Assembly (NCBI GenBank): GCA_017512485.1
Contig: JAFWGE010000003.1
Coordinates: forward strand, 1-64,000
Source of the DNA: Oscillospiraceae bacterium
GTDB lineage: Bacteria > Bacillota > Clostridia > Oscillospirales > Oscillospiraceae
Direction of reading: 5' to 3'
DNA length: 64,000 bases
Under the pieces are notes generated by a model. It was not told the origin of the DNA. It did no database searches and was given only the letters and a program-made list of their open reading frames with translations. Shown one piece after another: positions 1 through 8,400 of this stretch; positions within the stretch are counted from its first letter, which is position 1; the number at the start of each line of letters is the position of its first letter. Position numbers and translations under genes: made by a program.

Positions 1-1044
1 ACGTACCGTCGCAGGTGCCATGGAACTGCACCTCCGAGAACTGGCTCCATGAGAACATCTACGAGGGTCTGCTATATACACATCTCGGAAACTCCAAGGA
101 CATCAGGGGATGTCTGGCCGAGAGTTGGGAACACAGCGACGACTATCTGACATGGACGTTCAAGATCCGCGATGGAATCAAATACGCCGACGGCAATGAG
201 TGCAACGCTGAGACCATTGCAAAGGGATGGGATTTCATAGCGGAGGCGGCCGCCGCCAACATAAAGAACCACAACGTCGATTCATGGGAAGCAGCGGACG
301 GAAACACTTTCATAGTACATATGAAAGCTCCGTGCCCGTACTTTGAGGTGGCTCTCACCAGCAACGCTTTCTACGCCGTGAGCCCTTATGCACTGGAGTT
401 GTACGGTATAAACGACAACAGGGCCGCGATAGGCACAGCGCCGTATTACATCGAAGACTATACTGCGGGAGTGGGATTTGTACTGAAGGCGAACCCATAT
501 TACTACCTTGAAGAAAAGATACCATGAGCTTCTGTCGTCCGTAGGACTCAAAGCTTAGGATATCTCATTCAAGACGACTATTGCGGATTCCGGCAAGAGT
601 TCCTTCGAAGCTATCCAGAATGAGCTTCGCTCGGCGGGAGTGACGATGGAGGTCCAGGTAATAGAATCGGATGCGAACTTCACGTATCTTAAGAACGGAG
701 ACTGGACGCTTACAGTCGGCTCCGTGGGCTTCAGGGACAGCAGACCTTACCTGCCCTGGACCCAGATACTGAAACCCGACGCCCTTATAAAACAGTGCTG
801 GCAGGATGTCTACGATCCGGAGCTGTATCAGAAAATGCTGGACGAGTTCGATCTGATGACGTCATCCAGGACCTGGGATGAGATGCTTGAGCACTGCCAT
901 CAGATAACAAAGTACGAGCAGGACGACTTTGGGGCAATAGGCGGTATACAGGGCCCGGCCTTTGTCGCCATGGACTACAAATTCAAAAACCCGATCTACT
1001 ATAACGAGGCCCATTCGCTCCAACTCTATTATCTGTACGTATAA
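1..1044 (+). pseudogene. Decayed family 5 solute-binding protein, tandem copy 1 (5' end outside window)
   Basis: This is a degraded copy of the intact gene at 1481-3193. Residues such as VPWNC, NWLHENIYEGLLYT and the C-terminal half (SGKSSFEAIQNEL to LQLYYLYV) match it closely. The reading frame runs open from the window edge to a TGA at 525-527. Comparison with copy 2 shows that about 368 bases are missing: position 523 corresponds to a jump from about 2304 to 2672, with a shared CC at the joint. The deletion is not a multiple of three, so it shifts the frame. The downstream frame also carries a TAG at 556-558. A protein start at 640 is possible but would lack the first lobe and the signal peptide. 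The start of the gene, and so any lipobox, lies outside the window. A non-functional relic of a peptide-type ABC transporter binding protein is the most likely reading. Confidence 0.9.
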
Positions 1045-1111
1045 GTGTTTTAGAGTTTTTGTACCCCTGTCGGCAGGGGCTGACTATTCACAGCTTTTCG
1101 TGATCACCGCA

Positions 1112-1150
1112 CGGGCCGGGCAGGAGATTGTCCGGCCCGCGGATTTTATT
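1112..1150 (+). terminator. Intrinsic terminator after solute-binding copy 1
   Basis: An 8-bp GC stem (CGGGCCGG / CCGGCCCG) encloses a loop of about 12 bases and is followed by a short T-rich stretch (GGATTTTATT). It lies about 70 bases after the stop of the decayed gene. The T-run is interrupted, so strength is uncertain. Confidence 0.6.
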
Positions 1151-1316
1151 CTTGGCAGGCAGAATATGTTTACATAATATTGCTAAAGTTCCAATGTACA
1201 TAAATGAACAAACCATGTTTTTAGATAAAAACAAACAGAAAGAATTCCCTCCGCCGGAATGCCATCGCAGGATCGCTTTGGTGATTATTAACAGTTTGAA
1301 CGGACGGATATGGCTA

Positions 1317-1372
1317 TTGACATCCTGAAACCTTGTAATTATATTGACAATATGGCGAAAAAGAAGTACTAT
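1317..1372 (+). promoter_or_regulatory. Two overlapping sigma-A promoters for the solute-binding gene
   Basis: TTGACA (1317-1322), 17 bases, TATATT (1340-1345). A second TTGACA (1344-1349), 17 bases, TACTAT (1367-1372). The -10 of the first overlaps the -35 of the second. Both point at the gene starting at 1481, leaving a leader of about 100 bases. The remaining DNA between 1045 and 1480 shows no other gene. Confidence 0.65.
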
Positions 1373-1480
1373 TGATTAGGGGTATTTGGATAATATATTA
1401 AAGAGCCGCTGATTCGAATTGTAAATAGGTACAAAACGGCTGGGCCGTGAATAATTTTTTATATCGAGGGAGGCTAAAAA

Positions 1481-3193
1481 ATGAAAAAAGCTAGGGCGGC
1501 AGTATGCGTTCTCCTGGCCTTGTTCATGCTGCTTGGGCTTGCGGCATGCGCAAAGGATCAGGGAGGCAGCGACAAGGACTCCGGGCAGAAGACTGATCAG
1601 GGCGGAAGTTCGGGCCAGTCCGACAAGCCTGACCAGTCCGGAACGGAGAGGACCGGGACCGATACCTCAGAATCAGACAGGTCAAAGGACATACCTAATC
1701 TCATAATAGTCAGCATGGAGGAATATGAGGCAAAGCCCAAAAAGCTGCAGGAGGGCACATCCATAGACCTCATAACATTCTCCGATGTGCCGTCGCAGGT
1801 GCCCTGGAACTGCACCCCGGAGAACTGGCTGCACGAGAACATCTATGAGGGGTTGCTTTACACGTATCTGGGCAACCCAAAGGACATCAGAGGATGTATC
1901 GCCGAAAGTTGGGATCATAGCGACGACTACCTTACGTGGACGTTTAAGATCCGGGATGGAGTCAAGTACTCCGATGGAAATGAGTGCAACGCGGAGTCCA
2001 TAGCCAGGGGGTGGGACTTCATAGCCGAGGCAGCCCCAGCGAACATCGGCAACTACAACGTAAAATCATGGGAAGCGGACGGGAACAATTTTATTGTACA
2101 TATGACCGCCCCGTGCCCCTATTTTGAGGTGGCAATGTGCGGCAACGCTTTCTACGCCGTGAGCCCGTATGCGCTGGAGCAGTACGGCATAAACGACAAC
2201 AGGGCCGCGATAGGCACAGCGCCGTATTACATTGCCGAGTATACTGCGGGCGTGGGGTTTGTCTTCAAAGCCAACCCGTACTATTATCTCGAGGAGAAGA
2301 TGCCCTGTATAGAGACCGTAAATTACCATATCATAAAGGACAACAATACCCTGGTAATGGCCCTGATGAACGGGGAGGCAAACGGAGCCAACGTGCGCGG
2401 CGTGGAGAACTACTACAATCTGATGGAGAACAATTACAACGGCCACGTGGTGCAGTCGTACGGAGACGTTGGCCCTCTGTGGTTCAACGCCAGCAAGGTA
2501 GAAGAGTTCAAGATCTGGGAAGTCCGTAAGGCAATGTGCCGTTTCATCAACTATAACGCGATAAACGACCTGATCTACGACGGCTTGGGCATAGTACAGA
2601 CCAGCCTCTGGGCAACCAACTCCTCAGGCTGGGTACCCACAGATCAGTTCTATTACGACCCCGACGAGGGCCACGAGCTGCTGGCATCAGTTGGGCTTCA
2701 GGCGTCAGATATCCACTTCGACGCTACCACAGCCGACTCTGGCAAGAGTTCCTTCGAGGCAATCCAGAACGAGCTCCGCACGGCGGGAGTGACGATGGAG
2801 GTCCAGGTAATAGAATCTGAGGCAAACTTCACATATCTGATGAACGGTGACTGGACGCTCACAGTGGGCTCGGTGGGATTCAGGGACAACACGCCGTATC
2901 TGCCCTGGACTTTCATACTCAAACCTGACGCCCTTATAAAACAGTGCTGGCAGGATGTGTACGATCCGGAACTGTACCAGAAGATGCTGGATGAGTTCGA
3001 ACTTATGACCACCGCCACCACCTGGGACGAGATGCTGGTACACTGCAAACAGATCACCAAATACGAGCAGGATGACTTCGGAGCAATAGGCGGCATGCAG
3101 GGACCGGCGTTTGTAGCCATAGACTATAATTATAAGAACCCGATATACTACAACGAGTCCCATTCACTGCAGCTGTATTATCTGTATGTGTAA
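1481..3193 (+). CDS. Family 5 extracellular solute-binding lipoprotein (DppA/OppA type), intact tandem copy
   Basis: Product of 570 residues. The N-terminus has a lysine-arginine start, a hydrophobic core and a lipobox ending LAAC with Cys23, so it should be cleaved and lipid-anchored outside the membrane. Residues 24 to about 70 are a Gly/Ser/Asp/Gln-rich spacer. The rest matches the family 5 fold that captures oligopeptides or similar ligands for an ABC importer (for example the stretch after SWDHSDDYLTWTFKIRDG). A GGGAGG ribosome binding site precedes ATG 1481. No permease or ATPase genes are next to it, so this is an orphan binding protein whose transporter lies elsewhere, or upstream of the window. 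The ligand cannot be told from sequence. The preceding copy is decayed. Confidence 0.9.
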   Translation: MKKARAAVCVLLALFMLLGLAACAKDQGGSDKDSGQKTDQGGSSGQSDKPDQSGTERTGTDTSESDRSKDIPNLIIVSMEEYEAKPKKLQEGTSIDLITFSDVPSQVPWNCTPENWLHENIYEGLLYTYLGNPKDIRGCIAESWDHSDDYLTWTFKIRDGVKYSDGNECNAESIARGWDFIAEAAPANIGNYNVKSWEADGNNFIVHMTAPCPYFEVAMCGNAFYAVSPYALEQYGINDNRAAIGTAPYYIAEYTAGVGFVFKANPYYYLEEKMPCIETVNYHIIKDNNTLVMALMNGEANGANVRGVENYYNLMENNYNGHVVQSYGDVGPLWFNASKVEEFKIWEVRKAMCRFINYNAINDLIYDGLGIVQTSLWATNSSGWVPTDQFYYDPDEGHELLASVGLQASDIHFDATTADSGKSSFEAIQNELRTAGVTMEVQVIESEANFTYLMNGDWTLTVGSVGFRDNTPYLPWTFILKPDALIKQCWQDVYDPELYQKMLDEFELMTTATTWDEMLVHCKQITKYEQDDFGAIGGMQGPAFVAIDYNYKNPIYYNESHSLQLYYLYV

Positions 3194-3241
3194 AACGCTT
3201 TTGGAAAATAGAGGATAAGTATCGTTCATAGTAAGAGCATC

Positions 3242-3279
3242 GGCACCCATCCGGGCAGGAAACTGCCAGGATGGGTGCC
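3242..3279 (+). terminator. Stem-loop after solute-binding gene
   Basis: An 11-bp stem (GGCACCCATCC / GGATGGGTGCC) with an inner GCAG/CTGC pairing around GAAA. It starts about 50 bases after the stop codon at 3193. There is no real T-run, so it could be a weak terminator or an mRNA 3'-end stabiliser. Confidence 0.5.
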
Positions 3280-3474
3280 TGTGCTAACTACTACAGTAAT
3301 GTCATCCGGATCAAACCGCAATACTATTTACGTTATTCAGAAGATTGGGACGTATGGATTATACTGGGGTACACTATCAGCAGTAATGGTAATATATCCG
3401 GGGACATATTATGTGTTCCAGTGCAACTAAAAAAGTGGAAATGTTTGATGATTAATATGTTTTACAAATACGAG

Positions 3475-4161
3475 ATGAGAGTTGTTTTCTTGGCTCTTTT
3501 GCTTTTTGCCGCCGGGGGCTGTACTATGGAGCCGAGCTCTGAGGACTTTCCAGTAGCGGAAGCGCCCGCTGAACCAAGCATGCATGCAAGGCAACCCGGG
3601 CGAAAGCGCTGCCGTTGAGACAGGTGTACCGGGAGATGACTAGCCTGATCTGCAGACACAGGAAGAGGGAAGCACGTTCAGGCTGCTGGTGGAGGAGCCG
3701 GCATTGCCGCCGGTCAGCGACCCATGCAAATGGCTTTCAGGCGAAACGGCGTATGAATACGTGCCGCTATGGTTTACCGAGAGCGTCTGCGAAAGTCTGC
3801 TGTATGTTCCCGGATCGTGTCCACGCGTATTTGATACAGAGGATGTCTTCTCCGGGAACTGTTTTCGACATATATCTGTGCGATGACGCTCCGGGGTCCT
3901 CAAGATGGAAGGATATGCTGGGAGAGGAATATTTGCGGTTTCATGAGCTGTACGTGCGGAGCAGACAGCAGGGAGTCATGACCCGCTGGGGGATAGGGCT
4001 TATAACTTACTTTGAGAGCGGAAGAGGAATACCTGATACTGTCGGGCGTGCAGATAGCTGACCTTCTTGTAATTGCCCGGGGAGCCGCGGAACCGGAGAC
4101 ATACCCCGGCGGATACTCTCAGGTACCTTCGGTAAAGTTATGGACCCTGGGTATGGAGTGA
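3475..4161 (+). pseudogene. Broken lipoprotein gene, several frameshifts and a stop
   Basis: ATG 3475 begins a clear lipoprotein signal (MRVVFLALLLFAAGGC) followed by an acidic, proline-rich spacer (EPSSEDFPVAEAPAEPS). Coding sense then moves from frame 1 to frame 2 near 3590 and meets a TAG at 3641. It continues in frame 2 (LLVEEPALPPVSDPCKWLSG…), moves to frame 3 near 3850 (DIYLCDDAPGSSRWKDMLGE…) and returns to frame 1 near 4020 (EEEYLILSGVQIADLLVIARG) to end with TGA at 4161. At least three shifts plus a stop mean no full-length product. The pieces read as one secreted lipoprotein of about 225 residues. The family was not recognised. A lipoprotein leader of similar style occurs at 30401. 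Confidence 0.75.
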
Positions 4162-4185
4162 AGCGCTTGCCATGTAAAGCATAAA

Positions 4186-4228
4186 GGCGCCGCCCCGATA
4201 CGACAAACAGTCGTGCCGGGGCGGCGCC
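4186..4228. terminator. Bidirectional intrinsic terminator
   Basis: A perfect 12-bp GC stem (GGCGCCGCCCCG / CGGGGCGGCGCC) lies between the convergent ends of the broken lipoprotein gene and the EF-G-like gene. Read leftwards it is followed by TTTATG and read rightwards by AACTTTTTAC, so it can serve both strands. Confidence 0.8.
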
Positions 4229-4248
4229 GATAACTTTTTACTGATTGA

Positions 4249-6285
4249 TCAGTCGTCTTGCTGGCTGGCTTTATACTCCTCGATGACCTTCTGCTGGGTC
4301 ATGGGGGAGGCCTCCTCATAGCGGACGAAGTCGAACTCGAAGGATCCTCTGCCCTGGGTCATGGAGCGAAGATCAATGGCATATGTGGACATGCCGCCCA
4401 TGGGAACTTCGGCCTCGATGATCTGCTGACCGCCCTCGCCGGGGTTCATGCCCAGCACGCGGCCTCCGCGCTTGTTGAGGTCACCCATGATATCTCCGGT
4501 ATAGTTGTCAGGCACCGTGACTTTAAGAGCTCCGATGGGCTCCAGCAGTACGGGGGAAGCCTGAGGAAGGCCGGCCTTGTATGCCAGGGACGCGGCCGTT
4601 TTGAATGCCATTTCGGAGGAGTCCACGGGGTGGTAGGAACCGTCCACCAGGGTGGCTTTCAGGTTTACAACGGGGTAACCGGCAAGAACGCCCTTCTGTA
4701 TGCAGTCGCGCAGGCCTTTCTCAACGGCGGGGAAGTAGTTCTTTGGTACCGCGCCGCCGAAGATCTTCTCTTCGAAAACAAGATCTTCTTCTTCGCCGGG
4801 CTCGAACTCGATCCACACGTCGCCGAACTGGCCGTGCCCGCCTGACTGCTTCTTGTGGCGGCCCTGGACTTTGACCTTCTTGCGGATCTTCTCGCGGTAC
4901 GCGATGCGCGGAGAGGAAAGCTCCACATCCACGCCGAAGCGGGATTTCAGACGGGAGCAAAGGACCGCCAGATGAATATCTCCGGCGCCTGAGAGGACGA
5001 GCTGCTTGGTCTCGGAATTGTTGACAACGGTGAAGGTGAGATCTTCCTCGTTCATACGTGTAAGGCCGCTGGAGATCTTCTCGTCCTGGCCCTTCACCTT
5101 GGGGGCGATGGCCATGGAGTAGCAAGGCCTGTTATACTCTGTAGCCTTAAGAGTAACGGGGGCCTTCGGATCACATAGGGTGTCGTTTGTCTTGGTATCG
5201 GACAGCTTGGAGACACAGCCGATATCTCCGCAGATGATCTCGGGGACTTCAGTGTTCTTTTTACCGCGGGCAAAGTATATATGGCTGAGCTTCTCAGTTC
5301 CTTCGCTCCTGGTGTTGAGCAAGGTCATATCGGTAGCGACCTTGCCGCGCATCACCTTGAAGAAAGAGAAGCGGCCGTACTGGTCGGAAAGGGATTTAAA
5401 CACAAAGGCAGCGGTGGGGCCGTCGGGATCCACGGGGATCTCGGGATCAGCGGCATCCAGGGGCGAGGGGGCGTAGTCTGCAAGGCCGCGCATAAGGAGT
5501 TCCGTACCCATGCCGGTGACGGCGCTGCCGCAGAACACCGGGGTCATGGACATGGACAGCACCCCGGCTTTAATGCCGGCAACCATCTCTTCAGGGGTGA
5601 AGGGTTCGCCGCCGAAATATTTGTCCATGAGTTCCTCGCTGGCTTCGGCTACGCACTCACTGAGCATATCAGTGCAGTGTGCCACAGTGTCCGCCATGGA
5701 GTCAGGCAGGGGGATCTCTTCCGTCTTGAGACCGTTCGTCGTATACGCCTTGCCGGTCACCAAATCGAAAACGCCGGTGACCTTGCCGCCGTCGACGACA
5801 GGGATGACCACGGGCACCACAGTGATGCCGAAAGTGCTGCGCATGGACTCCAGAACCGCCATATAGTCAGCGTGTTCTTCGTCGATTTTGGAGACATAGG
5901 CAAAACGCGGCAGCTTGCGTTCCGAAAGGTATTTCCACGCTTTCTCGGTGCCGACGCCTATACCGCTCTTGGCAGTTAGGACGATGACCCCTGATTCGCT
6001 TACGCGCAGGGACTGGAAGACCTCGCCGACAAAATCAAAAAAGCCGGGAGTATCAAGAATGTTCAGCTTGGCTCCGCCGTACTCCACGGGCAGCAGAGTG
6101 CTTGAGATGGAGAACTGCCTTTTGATCTCCTCGGGGTCGTAGTCGCTGGCGGTGGTGCCGTCGGCGGCCTTGCCCAGACGGTCTATTGCTTTTGTGAGGT
6201 ACAGCATGCTCTCGGCAAGCGCGGATTTTCCGTCGCCGCCGTGGCCGAGAAGGCTGATGTTGCGGATGTCCTTGGTTGTGATCAT
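4249..6285 (-). CDS. EF-G-like translational GTPase (EF-G paralogue)
   Basis: Product of 678 residues with the EF-G domain order: GTPase domain, domain II, then the III–V region with the GGAVPKNYFPAVEKGLRD and RGGRVLGMNPGEGGQQIIEAEVP segments. The G1 motif is GHGGDGKS (residues 14-21) instead of GHVDxGKT, G3 is DTPGF (78-82), and G4 is SKID (132-135) with Ser replacing the Asn of NKxD. These departures mark the accessory EF-G-like family common in Clostridia, not the housekeeping FusA, which normally sits in the str operon with rpsL, rpsG and tuf. These families act on the ribosome, but the exact role of this paralogue is not established. ATG 6285 has a GGAG site eight bases upstream. It is transcribed alone from a strong promoter at 6423-6451. 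Confidence 0.88.
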   Translation of the reverse strand: MITTKDIRNISLLGHGGDGKSALAESMLYLTKAIDRLGKAADGTTASDYDPEEIKRQFSISSTLLPVEYGGAKLNILDTPGFFDFVGEVFQSLRVSESGVIVLTAKSGIGVGTEKAWKYLSERKLPRFAYVSKIDEEHADYMAVLESMRSTFGITVVPVVIPVVDGGKVTGVFDLVTGKAYTTNGLKTEEIPLPDSMADTVAHCTDMLSECVAEASEELMDKYFGGEPFTPEEMVAGIKAGVLSMSMTPVFCGSAVTGMGTELLMRGLADYAPSPLDAADPEIPVDPDGPTAAFVFKSLSDQYGRFSFFKVMRGKVATDMTLLNTRSEGTEKLSHIYFARGKKNTEVPEIICGDIGCVSKLSDTKTNDTLCDPKAPVTLKATEYNRPCYSMAIAPKVKGQDEKISSGLTRMNEEDLTFTVVNNSETKQLVLSGAGDIHLAVLCSRLKSRFGVDVELSSPRIAYREKIRKKVKVQGRHKKQSGGHGQFGDVWIEFEPGEEEDLVFEEKIFGGAVPKNYFPAVEKGLRDCIQKGVLAGYPVVNLKATLVDGSYHPVDSSEMAFKTAASLAYKAGLPQASPVLLEPIGALKVTVPDNYTGDIMGDLNKRGGRVLGMNPGEGGQQIIEAEVPMGGMSTYAIDLRSMTQGRGSFEFDFVRYEEASPMTQQKVIEEYKASQQDD

Positions 6286-6422
6286 GTTTATTACTCCTTC
6301 AGCTTATGTTTCCCCAAACGAGAGCTCGGTCAGAGATATGATTTTCAAGCGGATATTCGCCGGACATGCGTGAGATATCGCGCTGCTTCATGCTTTGTGG
6401 CAAAGACAGTGCACACCTGTAT

Positions 6423-6451
6423 ATTATAGCCTGAATCTGTAGGATATTCAA
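6423..6451 (-). promoter_or_regulatory. Sigma-A promoter of the EF-G-like gene
   Basis: On the minus strand: TTGAAT (6451-6446), 17 bases, TATAAT (6428-6423). The predicted start is near 6416, leaving a leader of about 130 bases before ATG 6285. Confidence 0.75.
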
Positions 6452-6490
6452 GGATGAATTTTGCAATATGTGCAATAACGGTGTGGATCG

Positions 6491-8383
6491 TCAGACTTTT
6501 GCGGCGTTGGAGCCGATGGCCCATATCGGCACAAGCCACAGCAGCGAATAGATTAGCAGGTTGGCGGCTGAGGCTACGGCCAGATTCCCTGACAGTGAAA
6601 GGAAGAACATGAATTCCATGCCGATTATTGCCTGAAGTACAGAGATGAGACAGCTGACTATGCATCTCAGATACAGCCTGCGTCCACCGGATATCAGGCT
6701 GACGTACGGAGAAAGTCCTTCTCGGCACACTACGCCGATGGGGGGATTTTCACTGCCGTCCAGCATGAGGAGCCTGCCGCTCTCACCCAGGTCAGGGAAA
6801 GCCGCTTTGGAAGCCCGGGGAGAAAAGAGGGCCTTCATTCTGGCCGGGGTGAGGCTGAAATCCCTGGAGGCCAGGATGGGTGTGCATCCGGGCAGTTTGA
6901 GCAGGCGGTCGAAAGCGGACACGGTCCCTTCGCTGGGGGTGTGGCGCACAACGTATACCGCACTCAGGGAGGAGTTGACAGCCATGAATATACCGTTGTC
7001 TACTCTGACGGAATCGTGAACAAAGATGCCATTCTCCCTCATGAACGCCAGAGTTCCCACATACACGGTGTAACCCTGTATGCTGGATACATAGCCGCCT
7101 GGCTCGCTTATAAGCTTGTTGACCCGTTTTCGGCTGCCACCCTGTTCATGCATCAAGTCAATGAACGGTTTTGCCAGTGCGCTGCCGGCGTACTCCACGG
7201 TGCTTGCCGTGGCAGAGAGTACCCAGTCTATTGACGAAGAGCCGATTATCTTCATCCCGGTGAGTTCCACCCTCCCCGGAGGGAAAAGGTCGTTGTCCGA
7301 AATGACCACACAGGAGGCCGGGTGAAGCAGTCTGACGCTGTCCCATGAAGCCATCGAGGACCCTCTGCGGGACAGGCTCCTGTTGAGCTTCCTCATGGGT
7401 ATACCGATACACAGCGTGGCGGAGAAGGCGCAGCAGGCGCAGCCCAGGGATGACATGGACCTTATAAAGCCCTCAAATCGGCCACCCGCCAGCAGGATTA
7501 TAAGGGATGACACGGTAACTATTATCAGCATTGCCGGGCAGACGTAGCCGTACAGTTTGGAGGAGGCGTCCTCGCCACTGTCATCACCGATGAAAGAAGA
7601 AGGATCCGAGGGGCATTTTATAATCACGTCGCCGCCGTCCCAGTCCCCATGTCGACGGTATACGCCTTTCGGCTCATCGGTCATGGAGAGCAGGCGTAGG
7701 TATGTACGGCGGGAATGGACCCTGTACAGGGAACCCAACTGCCAGAACAGAACGGCGCAGCCCGCCACCGCGCAGAAAGGCAAGCCCATATCCGCATCGG
7801 GGGAGACGGTTATCAGCGCCGCGTGGAAAGCGGTGAACAGGTTGGCAAAAAGCACCGGTAGGGCGTTGTCAAATTTTAATGCGCGCACGTGCCGCACGGT
7901 CGACAGGAAGAGTTCGGGGGAGAGACCGCAGCAGACGAGCTGCAGAAGCAGCATGGCACCGGACAGGAGCGCCGTGTGGGAGGCAATGAGACTGTCGGCG
8001 AATCTGAGCTTGGACAGGAGAGTCACTGTGCACATGACAAAGCACAGCGCGGCCATGGGTATAAGCCTTGCCTTCATGGATGCCGCACGCTGCTCCGCAG
8101 AGCGCAAAGCGGCGGCGGGGGTCGTCCCTTCTGTCACGCGCAGGGGGGCGTCCCCCGACATCCCGTCAGCGTCGTATCCCTGAAGTTTGGTGAGGTCCAG
8201 GGTGTCGGCAGTCATGGAGTCATATTCTTCGTCCTCCGGGTCGCGCTGTCTGCCAGCACCCGAAAGCAGCCTGCTTAAAAACGAAGACGGTTCATCGTGC
8301 CGGCGGCTGCTCTCCCGGCTCTCCTCGCCGAGGTCTATGTCCCCGGTGTCGGATATGTTTCCGCCTCTGTTAAACAGTTTCAG
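6491..8383 (-). CDS. Membrane protein resembling a catalytically dead P-type ATPase; probable CTG start
   Basis: The first ATG (8215) gives 574 residues and has no ribosome binding site. The frame stays open upstream to a CTG at 8383, which sits seven bases after a perfect AAGGAGG (8391-8397) and would begin MKLFNRGGN, giving 630 residues. I prefer this start. About eight hydrophobic segments are seen: four early, two near residues 225-275 and two at the C-terminus (numbering from the ATG). Middle segments align by eye with P-type ATPases: CIGIP resembles the transmembrane CP-type motif, CVVISDNDLF occupies the place of DKTGTLT with Ser306 at the phosphorylated Asp, ALAKPFIDLM resembles HPLAxAI, and YTVYVGTLAFMRENGI resembles the nucleotide domain. 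The GDGxNDxP motif is absent. Transport activity is therefore unlikely, and a regulatory or scaffolding role is possible. It lies directly after rlmB. Confidence 0.6.
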   Translation of the reverse strand: MKLFNRGGNISDTGDIDLGEESRESSRRHDEPSSFLSRLLSGAGRQRDPEDEEYDSMTADTLDLTKLQGYDADGMSGDAPLRVTEGTTPAAALRSAEQRAASMKARLIPMAALCFVMCTVTLLSKLRFADSLIASHTALLSGAMLLLQLVCCGLSPELFLSTVRHVRALKFDNALPVLFANLFTAFHAALITVSPDADMGLPFCAVAGCAVLFWQLGSLYRVHSRRTYLRLLSMTDEPKGVYRRHGDWDGGDVIIKCPSDPSSFIGDDSGEDASSKLYGYVCPAMLIIVTVSSLIILLAGGRFEGFIRSMSSLGCACCAFSATLCIGIPMRKLNRSLSRRGSSMASWDSVRLLHPASCVVISDNDLFPPGRVELTGMKIIGSSSIDWVLSATASTVEYAGSALAKPFIDLMHEQGGSRKRVNKLISEPGGYVSSIQGYTVYVGTLAFMRENGIFVHDSVRVDNGIFMAVNSSLSAVYVVRHTPSEGTVSAFDRLLKLPGCTPILASRDFSLTPARMKALFSPRASKAAFPDLGESGRLLMLDGSENPPIGVVCREGLSPYVSLISGGRRLYLRCIVSCLISVLQAIIGMEFMFFLSLSGNLAVASAANLLIYSLLWLVPIWAIGSNAAKV

Positions 8384-8400
8384 ACGCCCGCCTCCTTTTT

